Part shown: positions 1-8,064 of the stretch, one piece after another
Layout of the letters: the number at the start of each line of letters is the position of its first letter
Numbering within the stretch: the stretch's first letter is position 1
NCBI GenBank assembly: GCA_050260095.1
Contig: JBLNBQ010000037.1
Location: 1-19,825, forward strand
DNA from: JBLNBQ01 sp050260095
GTDB taxonomy: Bacteria; Bacillota; UBA5301; DYFA01
Direction of reading: 5' to 3'
Length of the DNA: 19,825 nucleotides
Notes under the pieces: model-generated
Databases searched by the model: none
What the model saw: the letters and a program-made list of their open reading frames with translations, nothing else
Told to the model about the DNA's origin: nothing
Made by a program: the position numbers and the translations under genes

Positions 1-4
1 CGGA

Positions 5-637
5 TCACTGCCCCTCCGGACTGCATTCTCTCACTCCCAGCGCCTGCAGGATGGTGACCAGCCCCTCCGGATCCGGCACCAGGAAGAAATGCCCCCTGAC
101 CCCTTGCTCACCCGTCAGGAACTCGGTCTCGATGAGGAGGGCGTAATCGCTCACCCGCCCGATCTCCGCGAACAAGGCGTCGAGCAGGGCGCCCGCCATG
201 TCGTGGGCAAAGGCCGGGGGCGAAGGAACGAACGCCAGTCCGGTGAACTCCTGCAGCGCCTGGAGGTAAGCTCCGCTGAGGATGTTGGTCACCTCGCCCA
301 GCGCCGAACGCTCGAACTCGTTGAACGTGACGGTCTCCGCCTCAACCGACAAGGTTCCGAGCAGTTGCCTGACCAACCGCTCTCCGGCTGGCCGGGGCAG
401 CAGGAAGAGGATGGCCGCCGGCGCATCGCCGGTCACCCCCAGGCAGACGCCGACCACCTCCGACTCGGCCCCTCCCACCACCTCAGGGATGACGCCGATG
501 GGCAACAGGCGCGCCTCCGGAACGCTCATGGGAACCCGTTGCCCCAACATGGAGGCGAGCACGGTCGCGGCGTTGCCTGCGCCGACCGTCCCCACCTCTT
601 TCAGCGCATCCAGTTCGACGGCACTCAGGTCGCGCAC
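5..637 (-). CDS. cheC: CheY-P phosphatase CheC
   Basis: CheC removes phosphate from CheY-P and, with CheD, takes part in adaptation in Gram-positive chemotaxis. The protein is 210 aa, complete, with no FliN domain, which separates it from FliY. It starts LSAVELDALKEVGTVGAGNA, closely like the CheC N-terminus. The second active site is complete: S111/E115/N118/P141 (SALGEVTNILSGAYLQAL). In the first site D10, E14 and P40 are present, but the expected Asn is Thr at residue 17 (LKEVGTVG). One catalytic site is therefore probably lost. The start is GTG 637 with AGGGAGGGAAG about 4-8 bp upstream. It lies 12 bp after flhG; the stop TGA is at 5-7. Other che genes, if present, lie beyond the window. 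Confidence 0.93.
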   Translation of the reverse strand: MRDLSAVELDALKEVGTVGAGNAATVLASMLGQRVPMSVPEARLLPIGVIPEVVGGAESEVVGVCLGVTGDAPAAILFLLPRPAGERLVRQLLGTLSVEAETVTFNEFERSALGEVTNILSGAYLQALQEFTGLAFVPSPPAFAHDMAGALLDALFAEIGRVSDYALLIETEFLTGEQGVRGHFFLVPDPEGLVTILQALGVRECSPEGQ

Positions 638-649
638 AGTCTTCCCTCC

Positions 650-1582
650 CTAGCGCCCCAGGCGCAGCATGCGCTGGAAGATTCCGCCCAGGCCCTGGGG
701 GTTCTCCGGCGCCCGTTCGCTGAGCGCATCGGCCACGCGCAGGATCCCCTGGCTCGCCCGGCACCTAGGGCTGCCCACCATGAAGGGGCGTTGCTCGCGC
801 ACGGCCTTCGCCACGGCGGGGTCGCGTTCCACACAGCCGAGATATTCCACCTCGAGCCCGAGAAACCGGCGGCTGACGGTCCTGAGCCGCTCGTAGATGG
901 CGCGCCCTTCCGCCTGGCTGTCCACCATGTTGACGACGACCTTCACCGCTACCTCCTGGTTGTGCAGCGACAGCATCTTCACCAGCCCGTAGGCGTCGGT
1001 GACGGCGGTCGGCTCCGGCGTCGTGACCACGATGGCCTCCTGGGCCGCGCCGACGAAGCTCATCACCTGCCGCCCGATCCCGGCTCCCGTGTCGATGAGG
1101 CAGATGTCCATGGTGCTTTCGAGATCCCGCAGGCCCTTGACCAGCCGGTCGAGGTGCCACTGCGCGACGTTGGCGAGTTCGTAGACGCCGGAGCCCCCGG
1201 CGAAGACCCGCACGCCACCGGGCCCCTCGACCACGATCTCGCCGATGCTCTTCTCGCCCCGCAGCACGTGGACGAGATTGTAGGGCGGCACCATGCCAAG
1301 CACGATGTCGATGTTGGCGAGCCCCAGGTCGGCGTCGAGGATACCCACCCGCTGACCCCGCTCAGCCAGAGCGATCCCCAGATTCACGACCACGTTGGTC
1401 TTGCCCACCCCGCCCTTGCCGCTGGCCACCGTAATCACCCGGGCGCTCCTGGTCGCCGCCCCGCCAGCCTCCAGGTGCCCCGGACGACCCAGCAGGCGCG
1501 GCCGCCGGCTCTCCGACCCGGCGACCAACTGCCGGAGCTTCTCCGCTTGATCGTGCGGCGCGCCTTGCGGGCTGATGCTCAT
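650..1582 (-). CDS. flhG: Flagellar number regulator FlhG (MinD-like ATPase)
   Basis: FlhG (YlxH) is a MinD/ParA-type ATPase that limits flagellar number and stimulates the FlhF GTPase. The protein is 310 aa from ATG 1582, chosen because it forms an ATGA overlap with flhF and places the FlhF-activating motif DQAEKLR at residues 11-17; the open frame extends 36 codons further upstream. The deviant Walker A GKGGVGKT is at 55-62, DADLGLANID at 83-92 and the Walker B/switch region LIDTGAGIG at 162-170. The C-terminus (GIFQRMLRLGR) is a short basic-hydrophobic stretch like the membrane-targeting helix of MinD relatives. The flhF-flhG order is classical. cheC follows after 12 bp. Confidence 0.96.
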   Translation of the reverse strand: MSISPQGAPHDQAEKLRQLVAGSESRRPRLLGRPGHLEAGGAATRSARVITVASGKGGVGKTNVVVNLGIALAERGQRVGILDADLGLANIDIVLGMVPPYNLVHVLRGEKSIGEIVVEGPGGVRVFAGGSGVYELANVAQWHLDRLVKGLRDLESTMDICLIDTGAGIGRQVMSFVGAAQEAIVVTTPEPTAVTDAYGLVKMLSLHNQEVAVKVVVNMVDSQAEGRAIYERLRTVSRRFLGLEVEYLGCVERDPAVAKAVREQRPFMVGSPRCRASQGILRVADALSERAPENPQGLGGIFQRMLRLGR

Positions 1583-2961
1583 GACGGGTCCACTCCCGTC
1601 CCCAGAAGCAACTCGACCAGGCGTTCGCGACTGGCCTCCTCGATGTCGTCGGGCACGTTCTGCCCGAACGTCAGGTGGGAGATGGGGCATTGGGCCTTTT
1701 GGCTGCAGTTGTACAGAGCCCCGAACGCGTTGCTCTCATCGAGCTTGGTGAAGATGAGTTGCTTGTAGCCGGTGCCCCGGAACTGTTCGAGGCACTCCTC
1801 CAGATCCCGCTGTTTGGTGGTGGCGGAAAGGACGAGGCAGACCTCATCGGGCTTCGCCGCCGCGAGGTAGGCCTGCAATTCCGCCATCTGGCCGCGGTTC
1901 TTCTGGCTGCGGCCTGCGGTGTCCATCAAGATCAGGTCACGGTCGGCCAACCGCCCCATGGCCTGCGCCACCTCATCGGGCGTGTAAGCGACCTCCACGG
2001 GGAGGTTGATGATTTCCGCGTAGGTTTTGAGCTGGTCGACCGCGGCGATGCGATAGGTATCCACCGTGAGCAGGCCGACCGCCTTGTTGCCGAAGAGCGC
2101 GTGCTGGGCGGCCAATTTCGCCACGGTCGTCGTCTTCCCCACGCCAGTGGGGCCCACCAGCGCGACGACCCGCCGCCTGGCCGGCCGCTCGCCCTTGCGC
2201 CGCTCCACCACGAAGGACCGCAGGAAGAACTCCCGCGCCACCTCGTCGACGCGATGGCGGTCGGCCAGCTCGGCCGCCCGGCACGTCTCGAAGACCTCCT
2301 GTTCGAGGGCTTTCAGGTGCTCGGGCGCCAGCTCTTGGGCGACCAGGTGGCGCCGCACCGCCTCCCAGCCGGGAGAGGCCGCGGCGGGCTCCTTCGCCGA
2401 AAACTGCCCGGTCAGGTCGCCGATCATCCGGCGGAGGCCGGCCAACTCCTCGAGGAGCACTTGACGCTCCGAGAACAGCGGCTCTTTCACCGGGACCGGC
2501 GCCACCTGCGGGGCGACCCCTTCCGGCGCCACCGGGACCGTCACCGCGCCGACCCGCACCTCGGGTCGCGCCACGCTACCGGCCGGGACGGCGCGCCGAT
2601 CCTCCCGCGCGGGCACGGCCAGGCTCTCCCGCGCCAGGCCAGTCTCCCGGCGGAGGTCGGGGGCCGGGGCAGACCGCCGCACCGCCGCCGGCAGCGCCAC
2701 GCTCTCCCCAACGGCCAACTCGCGCTCGTTCACCACCGCTGCGCTCTGGGTTCGCTCCGCCGGGCGGGCTTTCTGCGCGCCCGCCTCCGTCACCAGGTCG
2801 ACCGCGGCGATGACTTCGTACATGGGCCGTCCAAACAGCCCGAAGGCGCCGCCCCGCCGGAACTTCTTGGAATGCAGGATGACCGCGTCCCGCCCGAGTT
2901 CGGCACGGACCTTCATGATCGCTTCCTGCATCGAGTCGGCCTCGTAGCGCTTAACCCTCAT
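1579..2961 (-). CDS. flhF: Flagellar placement GTPase FlhF
   Basis: FlhF is an SRP-family GTPase that marks the site of flagellar assembly at the membrane. The protein is 460 aa. The N-terminal B domain begins MRVKRYEADSMQEAIMKVRA, LGRDAVILHSKKFRRGG, the FlhF hallmark. A disordered Pro/Ala/Val/Arg-rich region covers about 60-160. The N/G domains show G1 GPTGVGKTTT (270-279), DTYRIAAVDQLKTYAE (301-316), G3 DTAGRS (347-352) and G4 TKLDE (405-409). The closing FGQNVPDDIEEAS is typical of the SRP-GTPase family. ATG overlaps the end of flhA by 11 bp; the TGA overlaps the flhG ATG (ATGA). Distinguished from FtsY/Ffh by the B domain and by context. Confidence 0.97.
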   Translation of the reverse strand: MRVKRYEADSMQEAIMKVRAELGRDAVILHSKKFRRGGAFGLFGRPMYEVIAAVDLVTEAGAQKARPAERTQSAAVVNERELAVGESVALPAAVRRSAPAPDLRRETGLARESLAVPAREDRRAVPAGSVARPEVRVGAVTVPVAPEGVAPQVAPVPVKEPLFSERQVLLEELAGLRRMIGDLTGQFSAKEPAAASPGWEAVRRHLVAQELAPEHLKALEQEVFETCRAAELADRHRVDEVAREFFLRSFVVERRKGERPARRRVVALVGPTGVGKTTTVAKLAAQHALFGNKAVGLLTVDTYRIAAVDQLKTYAEIINLPVEVAYTPDEVAQAMGRLADRDLILMDTAGRSQKNRGQMAELQAYLAAAKPDEVCLVLSATTKQRDLEECLEQFRGTGYKQLIFTKLDESNAFGALYNCSQKAQCPISHLTFGQNVPDDIEEASRERLVELLLGTGVDPS

Positions 2962-5029
2962 TGCCCAGCGTCACCGTCCCCACCGCTTCAACATCCGTTC
3001 CGGGGGCAATTTCCCCGTACGAGAGCACGTTGACCTTGCTCGACACTCGCTCCACCAGGCGCTTCAAGTGAGGCCGCACCCCGGCGTCGCTGAGGACCAC
3101 CGGGTTATGCCCTCCGGCGCTCAGGCGCTCCAACTCCGAACTCAACTTTCCGAGGAACCGCTGCGCCCAGCGGGGATCCAGCGAAAGGTAAATGCCCTGC
3201 TCCGTGCGTTGCACCGCCGCGGCCAGCGAATCCTCGATGGCCGGGTCGAGCGTCACCACGTAGAGCCGCCCGTCCCGGTCCGCCAAGTTGGCGCAGATCT
3301 GGCGCCCCAACGCCTGGCGCACGTACTCGGTGAGCTGGTCTATCTCCTTGGTCACCCTGGCGAAGTCGGCCAGCGCCTCCAGGATGGTCACGAGGTTGCG
3401 GATGGACACGCCCTCGCGCAGGAGGTTCTGGAGCACCTTCTGGACCTCGCCCACCGAGAGGAGGTCGGGCACCAGTTCCTCGACCACCGCCGGGTAGCTC
3501 TCCTTGACCCCGTCGATCAGGGTCTTGGTCTCCTGCCGGCCGAGGAGGTTGTGCGCCTGGCTCCGGATGATCTCCGTAAGGTGCGTCGCCAAGACGGAAG
3601 GCGGGTCGACCACCGTGTAGCCAGCCATCTCGGCCTGTTCGCGCCGGGCGGCGTCGATCCAAACCGCCGGCAACCCGAACGCGGGCTCCGTGGTCGGGAT
3701 GCCCTCCACCTTGTCGCTGACCGTTCCGGCGTCCATCGCGAGAAAATGATCAGTCAACAATTCGCCGTGTCCGGTTTCCACTCCTTTAACCTTGATGACG
3801 TACCCGCCTGGCTTCAACTGCATGTTGTCCCTGACCCGGATGGCGGGGATGACCATGCCGAGATCGAGCGCCATCTGCCGCCGGATGAGCGTCACTCGGT
3901 CGAAGAGGTCCCCTCCCTGCCCCGGATCCACCAGCGGGATGAGCCCGTAGCCGATCTCGAGCTCGATGGGATCGACCGTCAGCAGCGAGAGCACGTTCTC
4001 CGGCTTCTTGGCCGCCTCCAATTCCGCCGTCCGCTCCTGTTCCGCCGCCGCCGCCGCAGCGCGGGCGATCTCCTGGTTGAGCGCGTAGGCCAGGTAGGCG
4101 AAGAGCCCGGCGAGCGCCAGGAACATCAGGGTGGGGAAGCCGGGGACGAAGGCGAAGAGACCGAGGATGCCCGCGGCGATCCCCAGGGTGGTCGGCTGGG
4201 AGACGAACTGGCTGGCCAGGTCCTTACCGAGGTTGTCCCCGCTGGCGGAACGCGTGACGATGATGCCCGCGGCGACCGAGATCATCAGCGCCGGCACCTG
4301 TGCGACGAGGCCGTCCCCCACGCTCAGGAGCGTGTAACGCTGCAGCGCCCCCAGGAGCGGCATCCCTTTCTGCCACATGCCGATCATGAAGCCGCCGAGA
4401 ACATTGATGACCACCACGATGATGGCGGCGATCGCGTCGCCTTTGACGAATTTCGAGGCGCCGTCCATCGCGCCGTAGAAGTCGGCCTCGCGCTGCACGT
4501 CGCGCCGGCGTTGCCGGGCCTCGGCCTCCGTGAGGGTCCCGGCGTTGAGGTCGGCGTCGATGGCCATCTGCTTGCCGGGCATGGCGTCGAGGGTGAAACG
4601 GGCGGCGACCTCGGCGACGCGCTCGGCGCCCCGGGTGATGACGACGAACTGGATGACCACCAGGATGAGGAAGACGACGAAGCCGACCACGTAGTTTCCG
4701 CCCACGACGAAGTTGCCGAAGGTGTCGATGATGTGGCCGGCGTAGCCGTTCAGCAGGATCTGCCGGGTCGAGGCGATGTTGAGGGAGAGCCGGAAAAGCG
4801 TGATCACCAGCAAGACGGAGGGAAAAGTCGAGAAATCCAGCGTCCGCTTGACCCCCATCGCCATGAGCAGGATGAGCAGCGACGCCGAAATGTTGACCGC
4901 CAGGAGCAGGTCGATCAGGAACGGAGGCAGAGGCAGGACCAGCATCATGATGATCAGCACGACGCCGACCAGCACCACGTAGTCGCTCGCCCGGGACGTA
5001 TTGGTCGCCGCTGGGGTCGTCTCGGCCAT
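2951..5029 (-). CDS. flhA: Flagellar export gate protein FlhA
   Basis: FlhA forms the nonameric ring of the export gate; its cytoplasmic domain docks chaperone-substrate complexes. The protein is 692 aa. The N-terminal half holds about eight membrane segments (from about 18 to 318). The FHIPEP-family signature is at about 133-163 (RGAERVAEVAARFTLDAMPG, then KQMAIDADLNAG). The cytoplasmic domain starts near 340 (ENVLSLLTVDPIELEIGYGL) and includes VIPAIRVRDNMQLKPGGYVI and AVWIDAARREQAEMAGYTVV. ATG is preceded by GGAGGAGG with good spacing. Its TAA lies 11 bp inside flhF, so FlhA and FlhF may be translationally coupled. It is of normal length, with no break seen. Confidence 0.98.
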   Translation of the reverse strand: MAETTPAATNTSRASDYVVLVGVVLIIMMLVLPLPPFLIDLLLAVNISASLLILLMAMGVKRTLDFSTFPSVLLVITLFRLSLNIASTRQILLNGYAGHIIDTFGNFVVGGNYVVGFVVFLILVVIQFVVITRGAERVAEVAARFTLDAMPGKQMAIDADLNAGTLTEAEARQRRRDVQREADFYGAMDGASKFVKGDAIAAIIVVVINVLGGFMIGMWQKGMPLLGALQRYTLLSVGDGLVAQVPALMISVAAGIIVTRSASGDNLGKDLASQFVSQPTTLGIAAGILGLFAFVPGFPTLMFLALAGLFAYLAYALNQEIARAAAAAAEQERTAELEAAKKPENVLSLLTVDPIELEIGYGLIPLVDPGQGGDLFDRVTLIRRQMALDLGMVIPAIRVRDNMQLKPGGYVIKVKGVETGHGELLTDHFLAMDAGTVSDKVEGIPTTEPAFGLPAVWIDAARREQAEMAGYTVVDPPSVLATHLTEIIRSQAHNLLGRQETKTLIDGVKESYPAVVEELVPDLLSVGEVQKVLQNLLREGVSIRNLVTILEALADFARVTKEIDQLTEYVRQALGRQICANLADRDGRLYVVTLDPAIEDSLAAAVQRTEQGIYLSLDPRWAQRFLGKLSSELERLSAGGHNPVVLSDAGVRPHLKRLVERVSSKVNVLSYGEIAPGTDVEAVGTVTLGNEG

Positions 5030-5065
5030 CCGCCAAGTCCTCCTCCGTACTGTCTTCCCTCGCCG

Positions 5066-6166
5066 CTATCTCGCCCGCCGTTTGAGGCGGAAGACGAACG
5101 CGAGCACCTCCGCCACCGCCTGGTAGAGTTCGACCGGCACCGCCTGCCCGATCTCGGCCGAACTCCAGAGAGCCCGGGCCAAGGGCGGGTTCTCCACGAC
5201 GACGACCCCGCTCTGCCTGGCCAGTTCCTTGATGCGCTGCGCCACGTAGTCGGCGCCCATCGCCACCACTTCGGGCGCGCTCATCCGGTCCACGTCGTAT
5301 TCCAGGGCGACCGCATAGTGGGTAGGGTTGGTGATGACCACGTCGGCCTGGGGGACGCGCTGCATCATCCGCCGCATCGCCACCTGGCGCATCCGGGCCT
5401 TGATCTGGCCCTTCACGTGGGGATCGCCTTCCATCTGCTTGAATTCGTCTTTGACCTCCTGCTTGGACATCCGCAGGTTGCGGCTGTAGTCCCACCGCTG
5501 GTATGCGTAATCGATGAGCGCCAGCACGAAGAGCACGGCGGTCACCCGCATCCCGACCCGGTAAACCAACGCCTCGACGGTGGGGAAGACGTCTCCCACG
5601 TCAGCCAGGTTGAGCCCCATCACCAGGTCATAGGCGGGACGGATGGCTCCCCAGGCCGCCCACCCGATCAGAAACACCTTGGCCGCCGACTTGACCAGTT
5701 CGACCAGCGCTTGGCGGCCGAAGAGGCGCTTCAAGCCCCGCCCCGGGTTGAGTTTCCCCAGGTCTGGGGTGAGCGGGGCGGTGGTGAACATGAAGCCGAC
5801 CTGGACGTAGTTCAAAAGCAGCCCGGCGCCGAGCGAGACCGCGAAGACCGGCGCGATCGTGACGAGGAAGAAACTGACCCACTGGGTGTACCAGGCCATG
5901 ACCGCTCCGTCGGTCAAGTCTCCGTGCACGCCGTCGCTGAGCCAGGCCTGGAGGTAGTCGGCCAACTGCCCGACCAGACCGGCGCCGTACCGGTGCAGGA
6001 AGACGAAGATGGCCGCCAGCACCGCGGCGGTGACCAGTTCGTTGGACCGGGGAACCTGGCCTTTCTTCCGGGCCTCCTCTTTGCGCCGCGGCGTGGCCGG
6101 TTCGGTCCGTTCGCCGGCGAACCGCTGCAGATCGAACAGGAAGAGCGGCTCTGCTTCAGCGGGCAC
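5066..6166 (-). CDS. flhB: Flagellar export substrate-switch protein FlhB
   Basis: FlhB controls export specificity; its cytoplasmic domain cleaves itself and changes from hook to filament substrates after contact with FliK. The protein is 366 aa. The N-terminus carries the typical FDLQRFAGERTEPATPRRKE followed by ARKKGQVPRSNEL. Four membrane segments lie at about 43-62, 95-120, 155-180 and 205-222. The charged linker RMSKQEVKDEFKQMEGDPH leads to the autocleavage motif NPTH at 280-283 (cut between N280 and P281). The final segment (PVELYQAVAEVLAFVFRLK) is standard. The start is GTG 6166, with AGGGGGAG about 7 bp upstream. It overlaps fliR by 11 bp and flhA follows after 36 bp. Confidence 0.97.
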   Translation of the reverse strand: MPAEAEPLFLFDLQRFAGERTEPATPRRKEEARKKGQVPRSNELVTAAVLAAIFVFLHRYGAGLVGQLADYLQAWLSDGVHGDLTDGAVMAWYTQWVSFFLVTIAPVFAVSLGAGLLLNYVQVGFMFTTAPLTPDLGKLNPGRGLKRLFGRQALVELVKSAAKVFLIGWAAWGAIRPAYDLVMGLNLADVGDVFPTVEALVYRVGMRVTAVLFVLALIDYAYQRWDYSRNLRMSKQEVKDEFKQMEGDPHVKGQIKARMRQVAMRRMMQRVPQADVVITNPTHYAVALEYDVDRMSAPEVVAMGADYVAQRIKELARQSGVVVVENPPLARALWSSAEIGQAVPVELYQAVAEVLAFVFRLKRRAR

Positions 6167-6959
6167 CGGCTGCTCCCCCTCTCACGATCGCGTCGATGAG
6201 CCCAAAGAAGGCGCTGTGCGGGCCGAGCGCCGCTTCGACGAAGGTGGCGTAGACTGGAAGCACCAGCGTGATGAAGAGAAGGCCGACGATGATCTTCGCC
6301 GGGAAACCGACCACGAAGACGTTCATCTGCGGCACCGCCCGGGCGACCAGGCCCAGCCCGATGTCGGTGAGAAAGAGGGCAGCCACGACCGGCAGCCCGA
6401 TCTGGAAGCCGAGGAGAAAGGCGGCGCTGAACCCCTTGAGCAGGAGAGCGGGCAGGCCGGGGAAGTATTGGAAGCCTCCGAGCGGGACCACCTCGAACGT
6501 CCTGGCTAGGGCCATAAGAAACTGGTGGTGGCCGTTGATGGCCAGGAACATCAGCATGAACAGGATGTACTGGAACTGCCCGATCACCGGCACCTGCTGG
6601 CCCATCGCCGGGTCGATCACGTTCACCAGCGAGAAGCCGATGGGTATGTCGATCATCTGCCCGGCGACCTGAAGGGCAGACAAGGCGATGGTCAGGGCGA
6701 AGCCCAGCGCCAGCCCGACCAGCAGCTCGCTGCCCACGGCCAGGGAGTAAGCCCCCGGGGTGTCGAACGACACCCCCGCGCCCGCCCAGTGCGCCGAGGG
6801 GAGGAGGAAGAACGCGACCGAGAGCCCGAGCCCCATCTTCGCCGGCGCGGGGATCGCCCGGCTGCCGAAGAAGGGGGTCGCGCCCAGAAAGCCCGTCACC
6901 CGCACCAAGACCAGCAGGTAACGGTCGAAGGCGGCCCAAAGGGCGGCGAGGTCGAGCAT
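6156..6959 (-). CDS. fliR: Flagellar export gate protein FliR
   Basis: FliR is the single-copy subunit that closes the FliP ring and links the gate to FlhB. The protein is 267 aa and very hydrophobic, with about six membrane segments. It shows the FliR pattern RVTGFLGATPFFGSRAIPAP near residues 20-40, GLALGFALTIALSALQVAGQ, MIDIPIGFSLVNVIDPA and a conserved late segment MNVFVVGFPAKIIVGLLFIT. ATG is preceded by GTAGGAGGCGG with short spacing. The last 11 bp overlap the start of flhB, an arrangement that fits coupled production of FliR and FlhB; in some clostridia these two are even fused. Confidence 0.96.
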   Translation of the reverse strand: MLDLAALWAAFDRYLLVLVRVTGFLGATPFFGSRAIPAPAKMGLGLSVAFFLLPSAHWAGAGVSFDTPGAYSLAVGSELLVGLALGFALTIALSALQVAGQMIDIPIGFSLVNVIDPAMGQQVPVIGQFQYILFMLMFLAINGHHQFLMALARTFEVVPLGGFQYFPGLPALLLKGFSAAFLLGFQIGLPVVAALFLTDIGLGLVARAVPQMNVFVVGFPAKIIVGLLFITLVLPVYATFVEAALGPHSAFFGLIDAIVRGGAAGAR

Positions 6960-6968
6960 ATCCGCCTC

Positions 6969-7238
6969 CTACCTGACGAACGTGTGCAGGTTGCTGAAGA
7001 TGCCCCTCGTGAAATCGAGGAGCACCCCCAACATCCAGGGACCGAACGCCACGATCCCGACCAGGACGGCGACGATCTTGGGGATGAAGGCCAGCGTCTG
7101 CTCCTGGATCTGCGTGGTGGCCTGCAAGATGCTCACGACCAGCCCGATCACGAGCCCCAGGCCGAGCATCGGCGCCGCCACCAGCAGAACCGTCATCAGT
7201 GCGTCCCGCCCCAACTGCACCACGAAGGTCTCACTCAC
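6969..7238 (-). CDS. fliQ: Flagellar export gate protein FliQ
   Basis: FliQ wraps around FliP/FliR in the export gate as helical hairpins. The protein is 89 aa, the standard length, with two membrane segments (about 16-38 and 53-75). Family features are the start ETFVVQLGRDALMTVLLVAA, the central GLVIGLVVSILQATTQIQEQ and LAFIPKIVAVLVGIVAFGPW. The start is GTG with AGGAGGG about 8 bp upstream. It lies 13 bp after fliP and 9 bp before fliR. Confidence 0.97.
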   Translation of the reverse strand: MSETFVVQLGRDALMTVLLVAAPMLGLGLVIGLVVSILQATTQIQEQTLAFIPKIVAVLVGIVAFGPWMLGVLLDFTRGIFSNLHTFVR

Positions 7239-7251
7239 GGAAGCGTCCCTC

Positions 7252-8064
7252 CTACCTGAAGCTGAGCAGCAGCGAGCGCACCACCAGGTACCAGCCGTCC
7301 ACCAGGACGAACAGGAGAATCTTGAAGGGCAGCGACACCATCACCGGCGGGAGCATCAGCATGCCCATCGACATCAGCGTCGAGGCCACGATCATGTCGA
7401 TGACCAGGAACGGGATGAAGATCATGAACCCGATCTGGAACGCCGTCTTGAGTTCGCTGATCACGAACGCGGGTATCACGACCTGAGTCGGCACGTCCTG
7501 GGGGTTGCGCGGCCGGGGGGTCTTCGACATCTCCACAAAGAGCGCGAGATCCTTCTCTCTCGTCTGCCTCAACATGAACTCGCGCACCGGCGCCAGGCCC
7601 TTGACCAGCGCCTGGTCGGCGGGAAGCTTTCCGGCAAGGTAGGGCTGCACTGCGTTGGCGTTGACGGCCTGCCACGTCGGGAACATCACGAACAGGGTGA
7701 GAAAGAGGGAGAGCCCGACCAGGACCTGGTTGGGCGGCATCTGCTGCGTGGCCAGGGCCGACCGGACGAACGACAGGACGATGACGATGCGGGTGAAAGA
7801 GGTGGTCAGGATCAGAATCGAAGGCGCCAGGGAGAGGACCGTGAGCAGAAACAGAATCTGCAGGCTCTGCGCCACGTCGCCCGGCCGGGTGGCCTGGTCG
7901 ACGCCGATGCTGATCCGGGGCAACGCCACCTGAACCGGCGCCGCCAGCGCGCCCTTGGGCGCGGCCGCCAGGCTAAAGGCCGCGACCAGCAACCCCAAGG
8001 CCAGCGCCCGCCGGCCGAATCCGGCCCACCCCATCCTCCTGCCGGGCCGGCGCGGGGAGATCAT
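7252..8064 (-). CDS. fliP: Flagellar export gate protein FliP
   Basis: FliP is the main subunit of the FliP5Q4R1 export gate in the inner membrane. The protein is 270 aa. It begins with a basic, Arg-rich segment and a hydrophobic signal (about 18-35), with probable cleavage near ALA-APV at 40-42; cleavable signal peptides are normal for FliP. Core signatures are LQILFLLTVLSLAPSILILT, TSFTRIVIVLSFVRSAL and QMPPNQVLVGLSLFLTLFVM. The C-terminal part carries VIPAFVISELKTAFQIGFMI, FIPFLVIDMIVAS and MGMLMLPPVMVSLPFKILLF. Four core membrane segments are apparent. ATG overlaps fliO by 4 bp; fliQ follows after 13 bp. Confidence 0.97.
   Translation of the reverse strand: MISPRRPGRRMGWAGFGRRALALGLLVAAFSLAAAPKGALAAPVQVALPRISIGVDQATRPGDVAQSLQILFLLTVLSLAPSILILTTSFTRIVIVLSFVRSALATQQMPPNQVLVGLSLFLTLFVMFPTWQAVNANAVQPYLAGKLPADQALVKGLAPVREFMLRQTREKDLALFVEMSKTPRPRNPQDVPTQVVIPAFVISELKTAFQIGFMIFIPFLVIDMIVASTLMSMGMLMLPPVMVSLPFKILLFVLVDGWYLVVRSLLLSFR

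Noticed and set aside
650..1690. FlhG with a 36-residue N-terminal extension
   Set aside because: The extension reads through the end of flhF in a different frame; the ATGA overlap start at 1582 places the conserved DQAxxLR motif at its usual N-terminal position.
89..3033. Long plus-strand frames opposite cheC, flhG and flhF
   Set aside because: The products are low-complexity Arg/His/Pro-rich and no family is recognisable; the minus-strand genes explain the sequence fully.
3068..6199. Very long plus-strand open frame (over 1000 codons) antisense to flhA and flhB
   Set aside because: Its translation is His/Asp/Arg/Gln-rich without domains, it lies opposite two unmistakable conserved genes, and such antisense frames are common in GC-rich DNA because stop codons are rare there.
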